Assembly: GCA_944415565.1 (NCBI GenBank) | Contig: CALYBQ010000013.1 | Location: 124,001 to 188,000 of the forward strand | Source: an uncultured Rikenellaceae bacterium | GTDB taxonomy: Bacteria > Bacteroidota > Bacteroidia > Bacteroidales > Rikenellaceae | DNA: 64,000 bases | Direction: 5' to 3' | In this document: positions 37,206-47,163 of the stretch, piece by piece | Layout of the letters: each line of letters starts with the position of its first letter | Numbering within the stretch: the first letter of the stretch is position 1 | Notes under the pieces: model-generated | What the model saw: only the letters and a program-made list of their open reading frames with translations | What the model was told of the DNA's origin: nothing | The model's database searches: none | Translations under genes and position numbers: made by a program

Positions 37206-38438
37206 TTATTTCGCCAGCAAACCGAACAGCAGGTATGCCATTATCAGCGTCACGACGATGTTGAAGCTCTGGGCCGTGAGGAATGTTGTGATATTCCGTT
37301 TGTTCTCTTTCTTGAATATGAAACGGAAGTCCGTTTCCAGACCGATGCACACGAAAGCTAGCGAGAACATGGCTTCGCGTAATCCTTTGGCGAGCGATCC
37401 CAGCTCCTTGGCTTCCTGAAGGGGCATGAAGAAGCTGAAGATGAGCGATGCTATCACGAATCCGACCACGAATTTCGGGAACCGGTCCCAGATTATTTTT
37501 GGTGTCGGGCGTTCGGTGTGGTTCGTTCCGCGCAGCGACCAGTATATGGATATGGCGAATGCAGCGATGCCCAGCAGGACGTTCTGTGACGATTTGATTA
37601 TCACACTGTATGTTTCAGCCGTTTCGCCAAGGAATTTACCCGAAGCGACTACCGCTCCCGTAGTGTCTATCGTTCCGCCGAGCCATGCTCCGGCCACCTC
37701 TTGCGACAAGCCTATCCATTTGGCTAGCAGCGGCATAAGGTACATCATCGGGATGGCGACCACGAGGACGATGGATACGACGAACGAGAGCTTTTTGTTG
37801 TCGCCCTTGATGGCTCCGCATGTCGCGATAGCCGCCGACACTCCGCATATGGATACCGCGCTGGCGAGCATGATCCCCATTTCGTTGTCTACCTTCAGCT
37901 TTTTCGACAGCCAGAACGTGAAGTACCAGACAGTGATTACCACGACTACGGCCTGCAACATGCCGAGTGCGCCGGCCTTCATTATCTCGCCGAACAGCAC
38001 GGACGTACCGAGCAGGATGAGCCCCATTTTGATGTAATATTCGCTACGCACGGCCGGGGCCAGCCATTTGGGAAGGCCGACGGTATTGCGGATCAGCAGT
38101 CCGAGAATCACCGAGAAGAATACGGATTCGAGACCGGCCGTCTTGATCGCGGGTAACGTGGAGACGTATTGGCACAATGCCGACAATATGAATATCGCGG
38201 CGAACGATACGACGAATCCGCGAAGCCTGTCGCCCATCAGTTTGATGCCAAGCGCCGAGAATATGGCCGTGAACAGGAACAGTATTCCGACCGCCGTCCA
38301 CGAATCGAGCGAGTCGAACGCCGACGGGAATTTCGGGATCCATCCCGGTACGACGATCACGGCGACGACCATGAGCAGTCCCATGATGGTAGCCATCCAA
38401 TCTTCGTTACGGAAACTGTTGAGGAAAGTGGTTTTCAT
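37206..38438 (-). CDS. YeiH/UPF0324 family transporter (putative sulfate exporter)
   Basis: A 410-residue membrane protein with 10-12 helices. Family stretches: SVFFSVILGLLIRNTVGLP, KMGLILLGTSVLF, the conserved ASAVSICGVSAAIATCGAI, and WLGGTIDTTGAVVASG. YeiH-like proteins are annotated as sulfate or taurine-linked exporters from genetic context; the transported compound is not firmly known. A minus-strand TATCTTTG at 38458-38465 is the probable -7 element. LysR regulators often adjoin yeiH elsewhere; none is here. Confidence 0.83.
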   Translation of the reverse strand: MKTTFLNSFRNEDWMATIMGLLMVVAVIVVPGWIPKFPSAFDSLDSWTAVGILFLFTAIFSALGIKLMGDRLRGFVVSFAAIFILSALCQYVSTLPAIKTAGLESVFFSVILGLLIRNTVGLPKWLAPAVRSEYYIKMGLILLGTSVLFGEIMKAGALGMLQAVVVVITVWYFTFWLSKKLKVDNEMGIMLASAVSICGVSAAIATCGAIKGDNKKLSFVVSIVLVVAIPMMYLMPLLAKWIGLSQEVAGAWLGGTIDTTGAVVASGKFLGETAETYSVIIKSSQNVLLGIAAFAISIYWSLRGTNHTERPTPKIIWDRFPKFVVGFVIASLIFSFFMPLQEAKELGSLAKGLREAMFSLAFVCIGLETDFRFIFKKENKRNITTFLTAQSFNIVVTLIMAYLLFGLLAK

Positions 38439-38958
38439 TGGTTTTGCTATTTTGCCGCAAAGATATTGTCCCGTGCCGTGCCGGTCAATGGGGATATATA
38501 CCCAATTTTACGCGTGGACGGACGGGGTGGAAGCTGGTGCTGTGGTATGTTTCTTTTCGGGCTCTTGTGTGCGGAGGGGGCTATTTGTGCTACTTTATTA
38601 GTGCTGGAAACGGTCGTTTCGCGCATCATTCTGTGGGTAGAATAGGGGTGTTTCGGATCGCTCCGGTCAAGCAGCTATTGAGGTGTGCATTGTTGTGATA
38701 TATGTTACGCTTCAGCCGACTTTTTATGCTGTTGTTTCAACCTATTTTAGGCGATTTTGCAGGTGTCGCATGATGCCGAACGGAGGCTGCGGGCATGCCG
38801 GTTGCCGGGTCTGTTTCGGAAAAGGTGTCGTCGCGGTTGAAAAATAATCAAAATCAAACAGTTAATTCCTGTGTGTCTTGCCGCAAGATAGCCGAAAATG
38901 ATTATATTTGTAACGGTTCAATATATGATATTAGTAGTAATTATTTAGTGTTTACATT

Positions 38959-39156
38959 ATGAAAATGATGTTTTGCCTCGTTCTCAATGCTTTGGAAAGC
39001 CGTGCGATGCTTTGGGAGATTTCACGGAACTACTTGTCTAATTGGTGTTTCGTGTTATGTTTGTTTGTATTTGCGTGTTTTGAACTTCGTTTTTCTGGTG
39101 ATGTTTCGGAACAAATATATGGATTATTTCCCAAATTGAACTTAAATGATGAATAA
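38959..39156 (+). CDS. Possible small membrane protein
   Basis: A 65-codon frame beginning MKMMFCLVLNALESR, with a hydrophobic WCFVLCLFVFACF segment. A consensus TATATTTG lies 49 bp before the ATG. No family is recognised, and the opposite strand is also open here, so coding status is doubtful. Confidence 0.25.
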   Translation: MKMMFCLVLNALESRAMLWEISRNYLSNWCFVLCLFVFACFELRFSGDVSEQIYGLFPKLNLNDE

Positions 39157-39309
39157 TTGTGTGATTTAGGGACTGTTTTGTCGGTATTAGAATCAGTCGA
39201 GGCAATAATATTCGGAGAACGATATTGCGCCTGTGGATGGTTCATTGTAGTAGGTTGTAATGTATTATTGTAATGCTGGGTAGTACATGTTGAGTGGGCA
39301 TAATAATGT

Positions 39310-39340
39310 AACGAGCCCGGACTTTTGGTCCGGGCTCGTT
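39310..39340 (-). terminator. Terminator of the capsule operon
   Basis: AACGAGCCCGGAC pairs perfectly (13 bp) with GTCCGGGCTCGTT around TTTTG; it is 58 bp past the last minus-strand gene. Confidence 0.88.
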
Positions 39341-39397
39341 CTGTTTCAGATTGTTTCAGTTATGTCATGTGTGACGCAGTGATAGTTTGGAAGGAGG

Positions 39398-40504
39398 TTA
39401 TTTCGTACATATGTCGTTCAAATAAGCCACATATTTTTTTGCGACTATGTCCCATGTGAAATATTCCCTTATGCGTTTGGCGTTATATTCCTTTTGCCAT
39501 GCTATGTCGCTGTTGTCTTGATAAATATGTCGAATCTGTGTGGCTAAATCGGTTACGTCTTCGTATTTACACCATATGCCGCTGTTACCTAATGCCTCTT
39601 TGTTCGAAGGTATGTCGGAGGCTATGCAGATACGTCCGTAGCTCATGGCTTCGAGTAATGTGATTGCCAATCCTTCTATGGTCGATGGAATGCAAAAGGC
39701 CAAACAATGTTCAAGCAACTGTTCTTTGTCCTGTCCGTAAACGGCACCTGTAAAAATTATATTATTGTTGTTTTTTGCCAGTTCATGTAGATAGTTGACA
39801 TATTCCGGCATTGAGTCGTTACTGCCCGCTATGACTAACTTTTTATCGGTAATACCAGTCAGAATGAACGCTTTGATTAGGTAATCCGGATTTTTATCTT
39901 GTACTAACCGTCCCAGATACAGGAAATATTCCTCGTTTTGTAGCCCGAATTTTTTTGTGATGAGATTTGAGTCATGTTTATCGGGCATATTCGTTGCTGT
40001 AGGTATTGTACAGCAACGTTTCCCGTAATTCTGTAAAAAGTAATCGCTTTGTTCCTGACTTACCATGATAAGGTGGCGATGCATTTTTGCAGTTACGTAT
40101 TCCATGAATTTCATGACACGTTGTTGGACGGGAGTGTATTTGGTGCGCTTCCATTCCAATCCATGCCCTTCGAGAATCGCGGTCCGACCGCATAAACGCG
40201 GAAGCCATGATGAGAGCGACGGCGGCCACGCGTTGTAATGGAATACTTCCGTATGCCTGCCGCCGAGCAATTCGCGCATCGTTGCCTTATACGATAATAA
40301 TATCTTGCACAGGAATCTGCCGCCGATAGATTTTTGATGTTCTACTCGGAAACCGTTGACCCATTCCGTGCTATTCCGGTCGCTTTCACAATAGACGATC
40401 GGTTCATGTCCTAATTTAACAAGCTCGGTCGCCAGGTTATACATATAATTTTCGATGCCCCCGAGTTTATGTATGTCCCGACCGCCGATAAAAGCGATTC
40501 TCAT
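39398..40504 (-). CDS. GT4 glycosyltransferase
   Basis: A 368-residue GT-B enzyme. The N-terminal half begins MRIAFIGGRDIHKLGGIENY, with the glycine loop typical of GT4. The donor half has YFLYLGRLVQDKNPDYLIKA and CIPSTIEGLAITLLEAMSYG, the E-x7-E signature that binds the nucleotide sugar. It would add a sugar to the lipid-linked repeat unit on the cytoplasmic side. It is the last gene of the 17-kb minus-strand operon, 66 bp after the radical SAM gene. Donor and acceptor are unknown. Confidence 0.88.
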   Translation of the reverse strand: MRIAFIGGRDIHKLGGIENYMYNLATELVKLGHEPIVYCESDRNSTEWVNGFRVEHQKSIGGRFLCKILLSYKATMRELLGGRHTEVFHYNAWPPSLSSWLPRLCGRTAILEGHGLEWKRTKYTPVQQRVMKFMEYVTAKMHRHLIMVSQEQSDYFLQNYGKRCCTIPTATNMPDKHDSNLITKKFGLQNEEYFLYLGRLVQDKNPDYLIKAFILTGITDKKLVIAGSNDSMPEYVNYLHELAKNNNNIIFTGAVYGQDKEQLLEHCLAFCIPSTIEGLAITLLEAMSYGRICIASDIPSNKEALGNSGIWCKYEDVTDLATQIRHIYQDNSDIAWQKEYNAKRIREYFTWDIVAKKYVAYLNDICTK

Positions 40505-40570
40505 ATGTCAAAGAACTGTATCCTTGCTCGTAAGAAAGGACTGTATCGTTGTTTGTAAGGATGAAAGAAG

Positions 40571-41605
40571 TTACCTCAAACCTTGTTTGTCGTTATTGCC
40601 GACATGGAAGAACGGAATGCATGTCGTATCTACCTTGCCTCCTTGCATAACTTTCAATTTGTTCCTGATAACCCAAGGTACTACTTGACGAATATATTTT
40701 CTCATCACTGGCGATGCCGATCCGATCATCCAACAACTTTTAGGACAATTGGCAACTTTTTCCCTTACCATTGAAGCTTTTTCTCCGTTCCATATTTCAT
40801 CGAAAGTTGCTGCCTCATTCAAGTTCCCCATAGTCTCGAACCAGCAATTTTCTTCCATACCGTTGCATGGTAAGACATTTCCGAATGGGTCGATGAAGAA
40901 ATTCTCGGTTCCCGCTTCACACGGTAGCATACGCCGCCCGTCTTTGATATAATTTATCAAACCGAGGTTGAAAAATGCTCGGAACCAAGATTTGGGACTA
41001 TTCTCTTTCATGAGGCGTTGTATGAGTTCGTCGAAGTTGCCGCATACCTCGTCTATATTCGTTACCTTATTATCATATTTGTGAAAGTAAAAAGAGTTAT
41101 GAAACGAAGCCGTAGCGAATTGCATCTTGAGATTTTTGTTCAACTCATATAGGTCGAGCATGTCCGGTGAATTATTGTTCGATACGGTAATGCCGAAGCC
41201 GATATCCTTGATTCCCATACGCCGCAACTCCAAAAGCGTTTTCAAACCCCGGTCGAACCCGCCTTGTCTGCCGCGTAATTCGTCATTTTTACAAGACAGT
41301 CCTTCGATGCTGATTCGATACCCGACGGATGGATGTTTTTTTGCCATCTCTATTATTTTATCAGAGAAATAGCCGCTTGTAGAAAAGACGATTCGATCTG
41401 TTTTGGTTTTTAGTATTTTTACAATTTCTTCTATGTCGTCTCTCACGAATGGCTCGCCTCCGGTAATATTGACGGCGTTCATTTTCGGGAGTTTCTTCAA
41501 TAGTTCTGGTTTGAATTCTTCTTCTTTTTTTGTCGGATTTGCCCAAATGTCGCACATTTTGCAGCGCATAGGGCATCGGTAGGTTACGATGATGGAGCCG
41601 TCCAT
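40571..41605 (-). CDS. Radical SAM enzyme of the capsule operon
   Basis: A 344-residue radical SAM protein. The CxxxCxxC cluster is at C11, C15, C18 (RCPMRCKMC), followed by the SAM-binding NITGGEPF. The C-terminal part has CEAGTENFFIDPFGNVLPCNG and CPKSCW, cysteines resembling a truncated SPASM/twitch auxiliary cluster. Related proteins modify peptides or sugars, or are of unknown substrate. Its place between an acyltransferase and a glycosyltransferase suggests a glycan or polyprenyl-linked modification, which is inference. It lies 93 bp after the acyltransferase gene. Confidence 0.82.
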   Translation of the reverse strand: MDGSIIVTYRCPMRCKMCDIWANPTKKEEEFKPELLKKLPKMNAVNITGGEPFVRDDIEEIVKILKTKTDRIVFSTSGYFSDKIIEMAKKHPSVGYRISIEGLSCKNDELRGRQGGFDRGLKTLLELRRMGIKDIGFGITVSNNNSPDMLDLYELNKNLKMQFATASFHNSFYFHKYDNKVTNIDEVCGNFDELIQRLMKENSPKSWFRAFFNLGLINYIKDGRRMLPCEAGTENFFIDPFGNVLPCNGMEENCWFETMGNLNEAATFDEIWNGEKASMVREKVANCPKSCWMIGSASPVMRKYIRQVVPWVIRNKLKVMQGGKVDTTCIPFFHVGNNDKQGLR

Positions 41606-41698
41606 GATAATTACTGGTATTGGTTGTTTTGTTGACGCTAATTTGTTTTCTGTCTGAGATATGAGGTTTGGGATGGTCGAGGTCTATTGTTTGTCGAT

Positions 41699-42706
41699 TT
41701 ATTTTGGTAATCCGAATAATGGACTGATGTACTTACAATTGATTTTCTGTATGATTATAGATATTAATACAGGGATATATAGGCCTATAAAAATATTGAT
41801 TAAGTAGCATGGCAAATAATATTGCGGGAATAGATATTGTTCGTATAGCACTCTGAACAGCCATTGAAAGAATATGGCCATCAGGTATATCTGGTAGGTA
41901 TAGTTACGGAATGAACTGAAACATTTGGGATATATCTTGTTTATGTTTATTGCCAAGGAAAATGACATGAGGCAACCGGCAGCTGTAACTAAAAATGAGG
42001 AGATTGGCGAATATGCCTGAGCGTAAACGTAATATGTGATCCCGTATAACACAATGGAGAGTGGTAGCCAAATGAATTTATCCAATTTGTTATGTACAGA
42101 GTATTTACAGAATAGCATACCTGTGTAAAACCATACGGCATATTGTAGTGCTATATCGAAGCAAAACAACTCGATACCGAGTTGAATAGGTATGAGTCTC
42201 AGGCATAATACAATAACTAATAATCCTATTTCTGTATATATGTTTTTCAATGCGAATTTGAAGATAGGGGAATAAAGGAATAGCATGAATAAAGTTCCGA
42301 TAAACCACATTTCTCCTAACGGATTGTTTTGCGGGTATAATATGGCGTTTATGAACTCTCCGAGACCGAATTGTGCCGGGCGTCCCATTAAGGAGTTGAA
42401 CCAAGGCTTGACACATATCGTTGCTGCCGTGAAGAATAGAAATGGTATGCCTAACCTGTGCAGTTTGTTCCGTATTAAGGATGTATACGAAGTGTTGCGT
42501 TGTACTTTTGTGAGATAATATAGGTAGCCGGATATTACCATGAATAACGGCATGTGGAATGAATATATGTGTTCCCGGATAATACGACTGAATGCCGGTT
42601 CTGTCGATAGGTCCAGACCGTTGAGGCCTGCATGGCCTACTACGACAAGTAGCATGCTCCAGCCTTGGAGTATTAAAAGCCAATTAATTTTTTCCGTCTT
42701 TTGCAT
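41699..42706 (-). CDS. Acyltransferase family 3 membrane protein (intact)
   Basis: A 335-residue, ~10-helix acyltransferase of the OafA/WecH superfamily. The N-terminal signature INWLLILQGWSMLLVVVGHAGLNG carries the catalytic-type His; RIIREHIYSFHMPLFMVISGYLYY and KLHRLGIPFLFF follow. It transfers acyl groups, usually acetyl, to sugars of the repeat unit. Its start overlaps the end of the upstream GT4 gene by 23 bp. Unlike the two other acyltransferases in the operon it has no simple-sequence tract and is uninterrupted. Confidence 0.85.
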   Translation of the reverse strand: MQKTEKINWLLILQGWSMLLVVVGHAGLNGLDLSTEPAFSRIIREHIYSFHMPLFMVISGYLYYLTKVQRNTSYTSLIRNKLHRLGIPFLFFTAATICVKPWFNSLMGRPAQFGLGEFINAILYPQNNPLGEMWFIGTLFMLFLYSPIFKFALKNIYTEIGLLVIVLCLRLIPIQLGIELFCFDIALQYAVWFYTGMLFCKYSVHNKLDKFIWLPLSIVLYGITYYVYAQAYSPISSFLVTAAGCLMSFSLAININKIYPKCFSSFRNYTYQIYLMAIFFQWLFRVLYEQYLFPQYYLPCYLINIFIGLYIPVLISIIIQKINCKYISPLFGLPK

Positions 42707-43910
42707 TGAGGAATTTTTTATAGAACTCGATTAACTTGTCATAATGGATCTCCTGCGCGAAATGTGCCGCTGCATATCGTTTGGTATATTCGCTCATTGT
42801 ATTGTAATGTGCTGGGGAGATGTTTTCGGCATTGCGGATAGTTTCGCGAAGACTCGCAATATCCCTACTGGGAAATAAGAAGCCTGTTTTGCCTTCCTCC
42901 ACGATTTCGGGAATGCCTCCTATTGCGCTTCCTATTATGGGTGTGCCGAGTGAGTATGCTTCTATTATCGTCATAGGGTTGTTTTCGTACCATTCGGACG
43001 GGACTATTACGAATTTTGCATTGGCTATGATTGATTGCAATTCCGCCCCTGTCTTATATCCAAGAAACTTAATGTTACCTGCTTGGGAAGCGGATTCTTT
43101 AAGGTGCATTTCTTCAGGTCCGGTCCCTGCGATTTTAAGGTTGATGTCGGGAAGGTCTATGAATGTTTTGATAAGAGTGTCGAGCCCTTTTTCATAGGAT
43201 AAACGGCCGAAATATAAAAAGTAATCGTTTTCTGTATCGGATAGTGGCATCGGGTTGTCCGGAGTAGTATTGTATAATACAATGGAGTTGTCATCTGTGA
43301 TGCCTCTCATATATTGCCGGTGTTTTTTGCGGCTGAATTCGCTGACGAATATGAATCCGTCGATGTTTTTTACTGGGTTGAAAAACATATTCCGGACATA
43401 CATTTCTATTGACATTATACTACTTTGTACGAGGCTGCCTTTTGCACATCTGTTTTTTGCACAGAGATGAAATTTGCGTCCTTGACATTTCTCGCAAATA
43501 GTTCCGTTTGGTAACTTGAACGCGTATGCAGGACATACCATTCTGTAATCATGTACTGTATGTACTAATGGGATTCCGTACCTCTTCAGTACTCCGAAAA
43601 TGGATGGAGATATACCTCCCCAGAATAGGTGTACATGGGCTATGTCAGGTTTCTCTCGTTCTATTAGTTTTGCCAGATTTCGTTTTGCCTCCGTATTATA
43701 GAAATAATTCAATGCCCCGCGTATCGCCGATACATCCTTGTTTTGCCGTACGAAATATTCTTTTTGGCCACAGTCGATATTTCGCTGGTCCGTCGTACTG
43801 AAAAATATGACTTCGTGTCCGTGTTTTAACAGAATGTCTGCCGTATTGAAATACACGGTCTCAGAGCCGCCTTTGCGGTAATGAAAATTATTTATAAGGA
43901 GGACTTTCAT
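42684..43910 (-). CDS. GT4 glycosyltransferase
   Basis: A 408-residue GT4 enzyme: MKVLLINNFHYRKGGSETVY at the N-terminus, HTVHDYRMVCPAY, a cysteine-rich insert (CEKCQGRKFHLCAKNRC) that recurs in one GT4 subgroup, then YFLYFGRLSYEKGLDTLIK and NPMTIIEAYSLGTPIIGSAIGG. The insert may bind zinc (inference). It is part of the repeat-unit assembly line on the inner face of the membrane. It overlaps the next downstream gene by 23 bp and the upstream one by 4 bp, so the genes are translationally coupled. Confidence 0.88.
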   Translation of the reverse strand: MKVLLINNFHYRKGGSETVYFNTADILLKHGHEVIFFSTTDQRNIDCGQKEYFVRQNKDVSAIRGALNYFYNTEAKRNLAKLIEREKPDIAHVHLFWGGISPSIFGVLKRYGIPLVHTVHDYRMVCPAYAFKLPNGTICEKCQGRKFHLCAKNRCAKGSLVQSSIMSIEMYVRNMFFNPVKNIDGFIFVSEFSRKKHRQYMRGITDDNSIVLYNTTPDNPMPLSDTENDYFLYFGRLSYEKGLDTLIKTFIDLPDINLKIAGTGPEEMHLKESASQAGNIKFLGYKTGAELQSIIANAKFVIVPSEWYENNPMTIIEAYSLGTPIIGSAIGGIPEIVEEGKTGFLFPSRDIASLRETIRNAENISPAHYNTMSEYTKRYAAAHFAQEIHYDKLIEFYKKFLNAKDGKN

Positions 43911-45019
43911 TTAGTTGTTGCTTGGAACGTTTGGATCATTAATTCGGATAGATAATTGTTCGATAATTTATCCCTGTATGTGCGGCAGTTTTCTATGTAT
44001 ATCGTATGGTTTTGTAACAGATTATGTATGTCGTCTGCCCCCCAATCGTCTCTGACTATTCCTAAATTGTAATTGTGGATATAATAAGCACTGTAAGGTA
44101 CCGAATTAGTAATTATAGGCGTACCGCAAACTATCGTCTCGGGAATAGACACCATATTGTAATCCCACAATGTATCGATTAATGAACAAGCGGCATAACG
44201 TATAGCTTCAGCCAATTTTTCTTTAGAAAGAAATCCGAGAAAAATTACTTTGTTGGATAACCCTTGGGTATCGATTAAGTGTGACAGGTTGTGTTCTTCT
44301 TCGCCCTGCCCTGCAATGTATAGCTTATATCCGCCTCCGTACCTATCGTCGAACTCTTTGAATTTACGGATCGTCAAGTTGATATTTTTGCGTTTGATAA
44401 GTTGTGCGACTACAATAAAGTACTTTTCCTTTTCTGCACAGAATGAAAAGTTGTCTATATTTATGCCGTGATCTACGATTGTCTTTGAGACACGGTTGGC
44501 ATACCGTCCGATAAATCCGCGGGCTGTTTCAGATCTCGGGATTATCAATACATTGCGGTATAAAGTTCTGACAATTATATTATGCCATATCTTAGATGGA
44601 ATGCGGTGAAAAGTCGGTGCATGTTGTCCTACTTCTTGCCAGATTACGAGTTTTTGCGGACATATTAGCGAAGCGATGAAAGAGTTGTAGGTGAAAGCCT
44701 CGGAAGAGATGATAATATCGAAGTTATGATGGTGCTTCTTCAGGTATTCGTATAGGCCTGATAAGAGCGGGAATCCGTTCGGAAATTTATGGAGCTTCTC
44801 TTTGACTGTATTTTTTAGGAAAATAATCGGAAAATCGAAATGATTTTCTTCCGACGGTTGGTATTCGCTACTTGCGATTAGTGTAATGTTGTGTCCATTG
44901 TGTATGAACCCCAAGCAGTAATTATATATCAGGGTATGCTTGATAGTTCTCGGCTTAGGCACTATACCTCCATTTTCAGGAGGAGTAATAAGTATGGGGT
45001 TGATTATTAGGATGTTCAT
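43907..45019 (-). CDS. GT4-like glycosyltransferase
   Basis: A 370-residue GT-B enzyme, AT-rich. N-terminal MNILIINPILITPPENGGIV, middle VWQEVGQHAPTFHRIPSKIW, C-terminal donor half FIVVAQLIKRKNINLTIRK, AGQGEEEHNL and CSLIDTLWDYNMVSIPETIV (the E-x7-E region is less canonical). It probably adds one residue of the repeat unit. Its stop overlaps the downstream gene's ATG by 4 bp. Function is inferred from fold and context only. Confidence 0.8.
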   Translation of the reverse strand: MNILIINPILITPPENGGIVPKPRTIKHTLIYNYCLGFIHNGHNITLIASSEYQPSEENHFDFPIIFLKNTVKEKLHKFPNGFPLLSGLYEYLKKHHHNFDIIISSEAFTYNSFIASLICPQKLVIWQEVGQHAPTFHRIPSKIWHNIIVRTLYRNVLIIPRSETARGFIGRYANRVSKTIVDHGINIDNFSFCAEKEKYFIVVAQLIKRKNINLTIRKFKEFDDRYGGGYKLYIAGQGEEEHNLSHLIDTQGLSNKVIFLGFLSKEKLAEAIRYAACSLIDTLWDYNMVSIPETIVCGTPIITNSVPYSAYYIHNYNLGIVRDDWGADDIHNLLQNHTIYIENCRTYRDKLSNNYLSELMIQTFQATTK

Positions 45020-45040
45020 TTGGGATGTAGCGTGTTGTTG

Positions 45041-46114
45041 TTAGTAAGGGCTTTCCCAGTAAAATTTATAGTTTTGATGCATTTCGGCAGAAATATGGCG
45101 GTTGAATGCAATACCTAACATAATGACGTAGATGAGAATCATTATTTGTATTGCTTTCCGTTTTATTGTGTTATTATATTTATTATATTGTAATATTATT
45201 GGAATCCCGATAAAGTCGGCAACAGCAAAATATTCTCTTAATCTAGAAATGCCACTAACACCAATTCCTCCTACACATATAATGATACCTAAAATCATAC
45301 AATAAAAAATGACTCGGTTAATTCCTGTGTTGAAGATATTATATCGTAAAACATTACAATATATGATTAATAAATATATCTTCATTATTGCTCTTTCCCA
45401 TGTTGCTTGATGTTCATGTTGGATTAGATACCCAGAATAGTCATCGAATCCTGTTGCTATTCGCGGTAATAAAATGTTGAATATTAGTATCGCGATTCCA
45501 CTGCCAATTACTAATATTGTTAATGTTTTTTTAGAAATGGATAAGCCGTACAGGAAATATATTGGCAATATTATAAAGGCAGATGAATGAAATGAAATGG
45601 CTAATAATGAAAGAGCTAAAAAATGATATTTTTGGCGATTTATTATGTATTTGAATGATAGTAGGAAAATAGATATTGCAATAAACTGACGGAGAACATA
45701 TAATGATGGCACAAAATCTATAATGACAAATAATATTAAAGATAACCAAATAGATGGAGAATATTTGGAAATGGTTTTACCGTATCCATATAGAATTATG
45801 AAACTGGAAATTAAACAGAATATTTGGAAATTGTTTGTAAAAAGCAGCACAATATAATTTAGAGAAGAATATCCGATGTTAAACCGTGTTTCTTCTCTAT
45901 AATTTTCCCAGCCTACTTGATTTAATAAGTGAAAATCATTGAAATAATTGGTTAGATCTGGAAGGGACGCATAATATTTTAAGCTACTTATGAATAATAA
46001 AAAAGTAAAAGCGAAGAAAAAAATAACCTTGTTGCCTTGTTGGCTGCCCCCTTTCTGGACAAAGAATGCAAATGCTGCTAATGCAATAATTGTCAATAAT
46101 ATATTCCAGAACAT
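45041..46114 (-). CDS. EpsG/Wzy-type polysaccharide polymerase
   Basis: A 357-residue membrane protein with about ten helices and very high A+T. The pattern fits the EpsG family: the early DLTNYFNDFHLL segment, FNIGYSSLNYIVLL, LRQFIAISIFLLSFKYI (the R-Q-x-hydrophobic motif), and SFHSSAFIILPIYFL. EpsG-like proteins polymerise lipid-linked repeats in the periplasm. It is the only polymerase candidate in the operon, so it probably does this job. Its ATG overlaps by one base the stop of the upstream glycosyltransferase. Confidence 0.8.
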   Translation of the reverse strand: MFWNILLTIIALAAFAFFVQKGGSQQGNKVIFFFAFTFLLFISSLKYYASLPDLTNYFNDFHLLNQVGWENYREETRFNIGYSSLNYIVLLFTNNFQIFCLISSFIILYGYGKTISKYSPSIWLSLILFVIIDFVPSLYVLRQFIAISIFLLSFKYIINRQKYHFLALSLLAISFHSSAFIILPIYFLYGLSISKKTLTILVIGSGIAILIFNILLPRIATGFDDYSGYLIQHEHQATWERAIMKIYLLIIYCNVLRYNIFNTGINRVIFYCMILGIIICVGGIGVSGISRLREYFAVADFIGIPIILQYNKYNNTIKRKAIQIMILIYVIMLGIAFNRHISAEMHQNYKFYWESPY

Positions 46115-47160
46115 TATTTGTTTGTTTTATATATAGAGTCTAACGTGTCTACTTGTCGTGTGGTGGAAAATTGATTTATTACATAAGATTGTGCTGCTAG
46201 TGCTTTATTTATTAAGGTCGAGTAATTGTTAGAGCAAAATATAATTTTATTAGCTAAATCGGTGTCGTTACATGGCTGCGTAAGTGTCGCATATTGCCCA
46301 TTTAAGGATACTTCTCTTAATCCATCTACATCAGATAATAGAACCGGGAGACCACATCCCATTGCTTCAATCGCAGTTAAGCCAAATCCGTCATATATTG
46401 ATGGCTGTATTAATAAATCATAATCTCGTAAGTGTGAAAGTATGTAGTCGTTAGGTTTATTCCCTAAAAAAGTGATTTGTGTTTTGAGGTTTAAGCTATC
46501 AACTAATGTTTTTGCATTTTCTAAATCTGGTCCGTCACCAATAAAATCGATATGTATATTTTTATAATTATTTAGTTTGTCTATTGCTTGAATGAGTATG
46601 TTTTGTCCTTTGATTTCAAATATTAGTCTGGAAACACATACTATATTTAAAATGCAATCCCTATATGATGTTTTGTTCCGGATTCTAGTAAAGTCTATTC
46701 CATTATAACATAAGATATTATTAGTTTTGGGAGATAGTATTTGTAGCTCATTTAATACAGCTTTTGAGATAGCTATATAGGCTGTGAATCTTTTGTCCGG
46801 GAAGACATAAAACTTAGTGTTATTGGTTGCATGGCATGTGAAAAACCATTTTTCAGACCGACGTTTTATTAAATATTTTGATAAGCGTAGATTGTGAAAA
46901 TGCACAATCTCAGGGCGTAGTTGTTTGTAACAATAATTAAGTTTTAAAATATAAAATGGATTCTTTGAGCCTACAGGCCTATGTATTCGAATGAGTCTTA
47001 TGGTAGGGTTTAATTTATTGACCAGGGATTCATCTACATCGTTGTTAAATATGATAATTGATACATTATGACCATTGGTGGTTTGTTGGTTGGCAACATT
47101 AACTAACATAGTTTCGATGCCGCCATTGGTGAAACTTGATAACAGATGCAATATGTTCAT
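46114..47160 (-). CDS. GT4 glycosyltransferase
   Basis: A 348-residue GT4 enzyme: MNILHLLSSFTNGGIETMLV (glycine loop), FTCHATNNTKFYVFP, then IVCVSRLIFEIKGQNILIQA, FIGDGPDLENAK and QPSIYDGFGLTAIEAMGCG with the E-x7-E motif. Base composition is strongly AT-rich like its neighbours, consistent with a shared foreign origin. It lies 3 bp after the pyruvyl transferase gene and overlaps the polymerase gene by one base. The sugar transferred is unknown. Confidence 0.88.
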   Translation of the reverse strand: MNILHLLSSFTNGGIETMLVNVANQQTTNGHNVSIIIFNNDVDESLVNKLNPTIRLIRIHRPVGSKNPFYILKLNYCYKQLRPEIVHFHNLRLSKYLIKRRSEKWFFTCHATNNTKFYVFPDKRFTAYIAISKAVLNELQILSPKTNNILCYNGIDFTRIRNKTSYRDCILNIVCVSRLIFEIKGQNILIQAIDKLNNYKNIHIDFIGDGPDLENAKTLVDSLNLKTQITFLGNKPNDYILSHLRDYDLLIQPSIYDGFGLTAIEAMGCGLPVLLSDVDGLREVSLNGQYATLTQPCNDTDLANKIIFCSNNYSTLINKALAAQSYVINQFSTTRQVDTLDSIYKTNK

Positions 47161-47163
47161 TGT

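Larger units (their letters stand above)
38439..39397. other. 960-bp gene-poor stretch between YeiH and the capsule operon
   Basis: It contains the YeiH promoter (38458-38465), an isolated TATATTTG at 38903-38910, one weak small frame (38959-39156), and the capsule-operon terminator (39310-39340). Nothing else recognisable was found on either strand. Confidence 0.5.

Noticed and set aside
39030-39245. A 71-codon minus-strand frame before the capsule terminator
   Set aside because: Asn/Lys/Ser/His-rich low-complexity translation from AT-rich DNA; no promoter and overlapping another weak frame.
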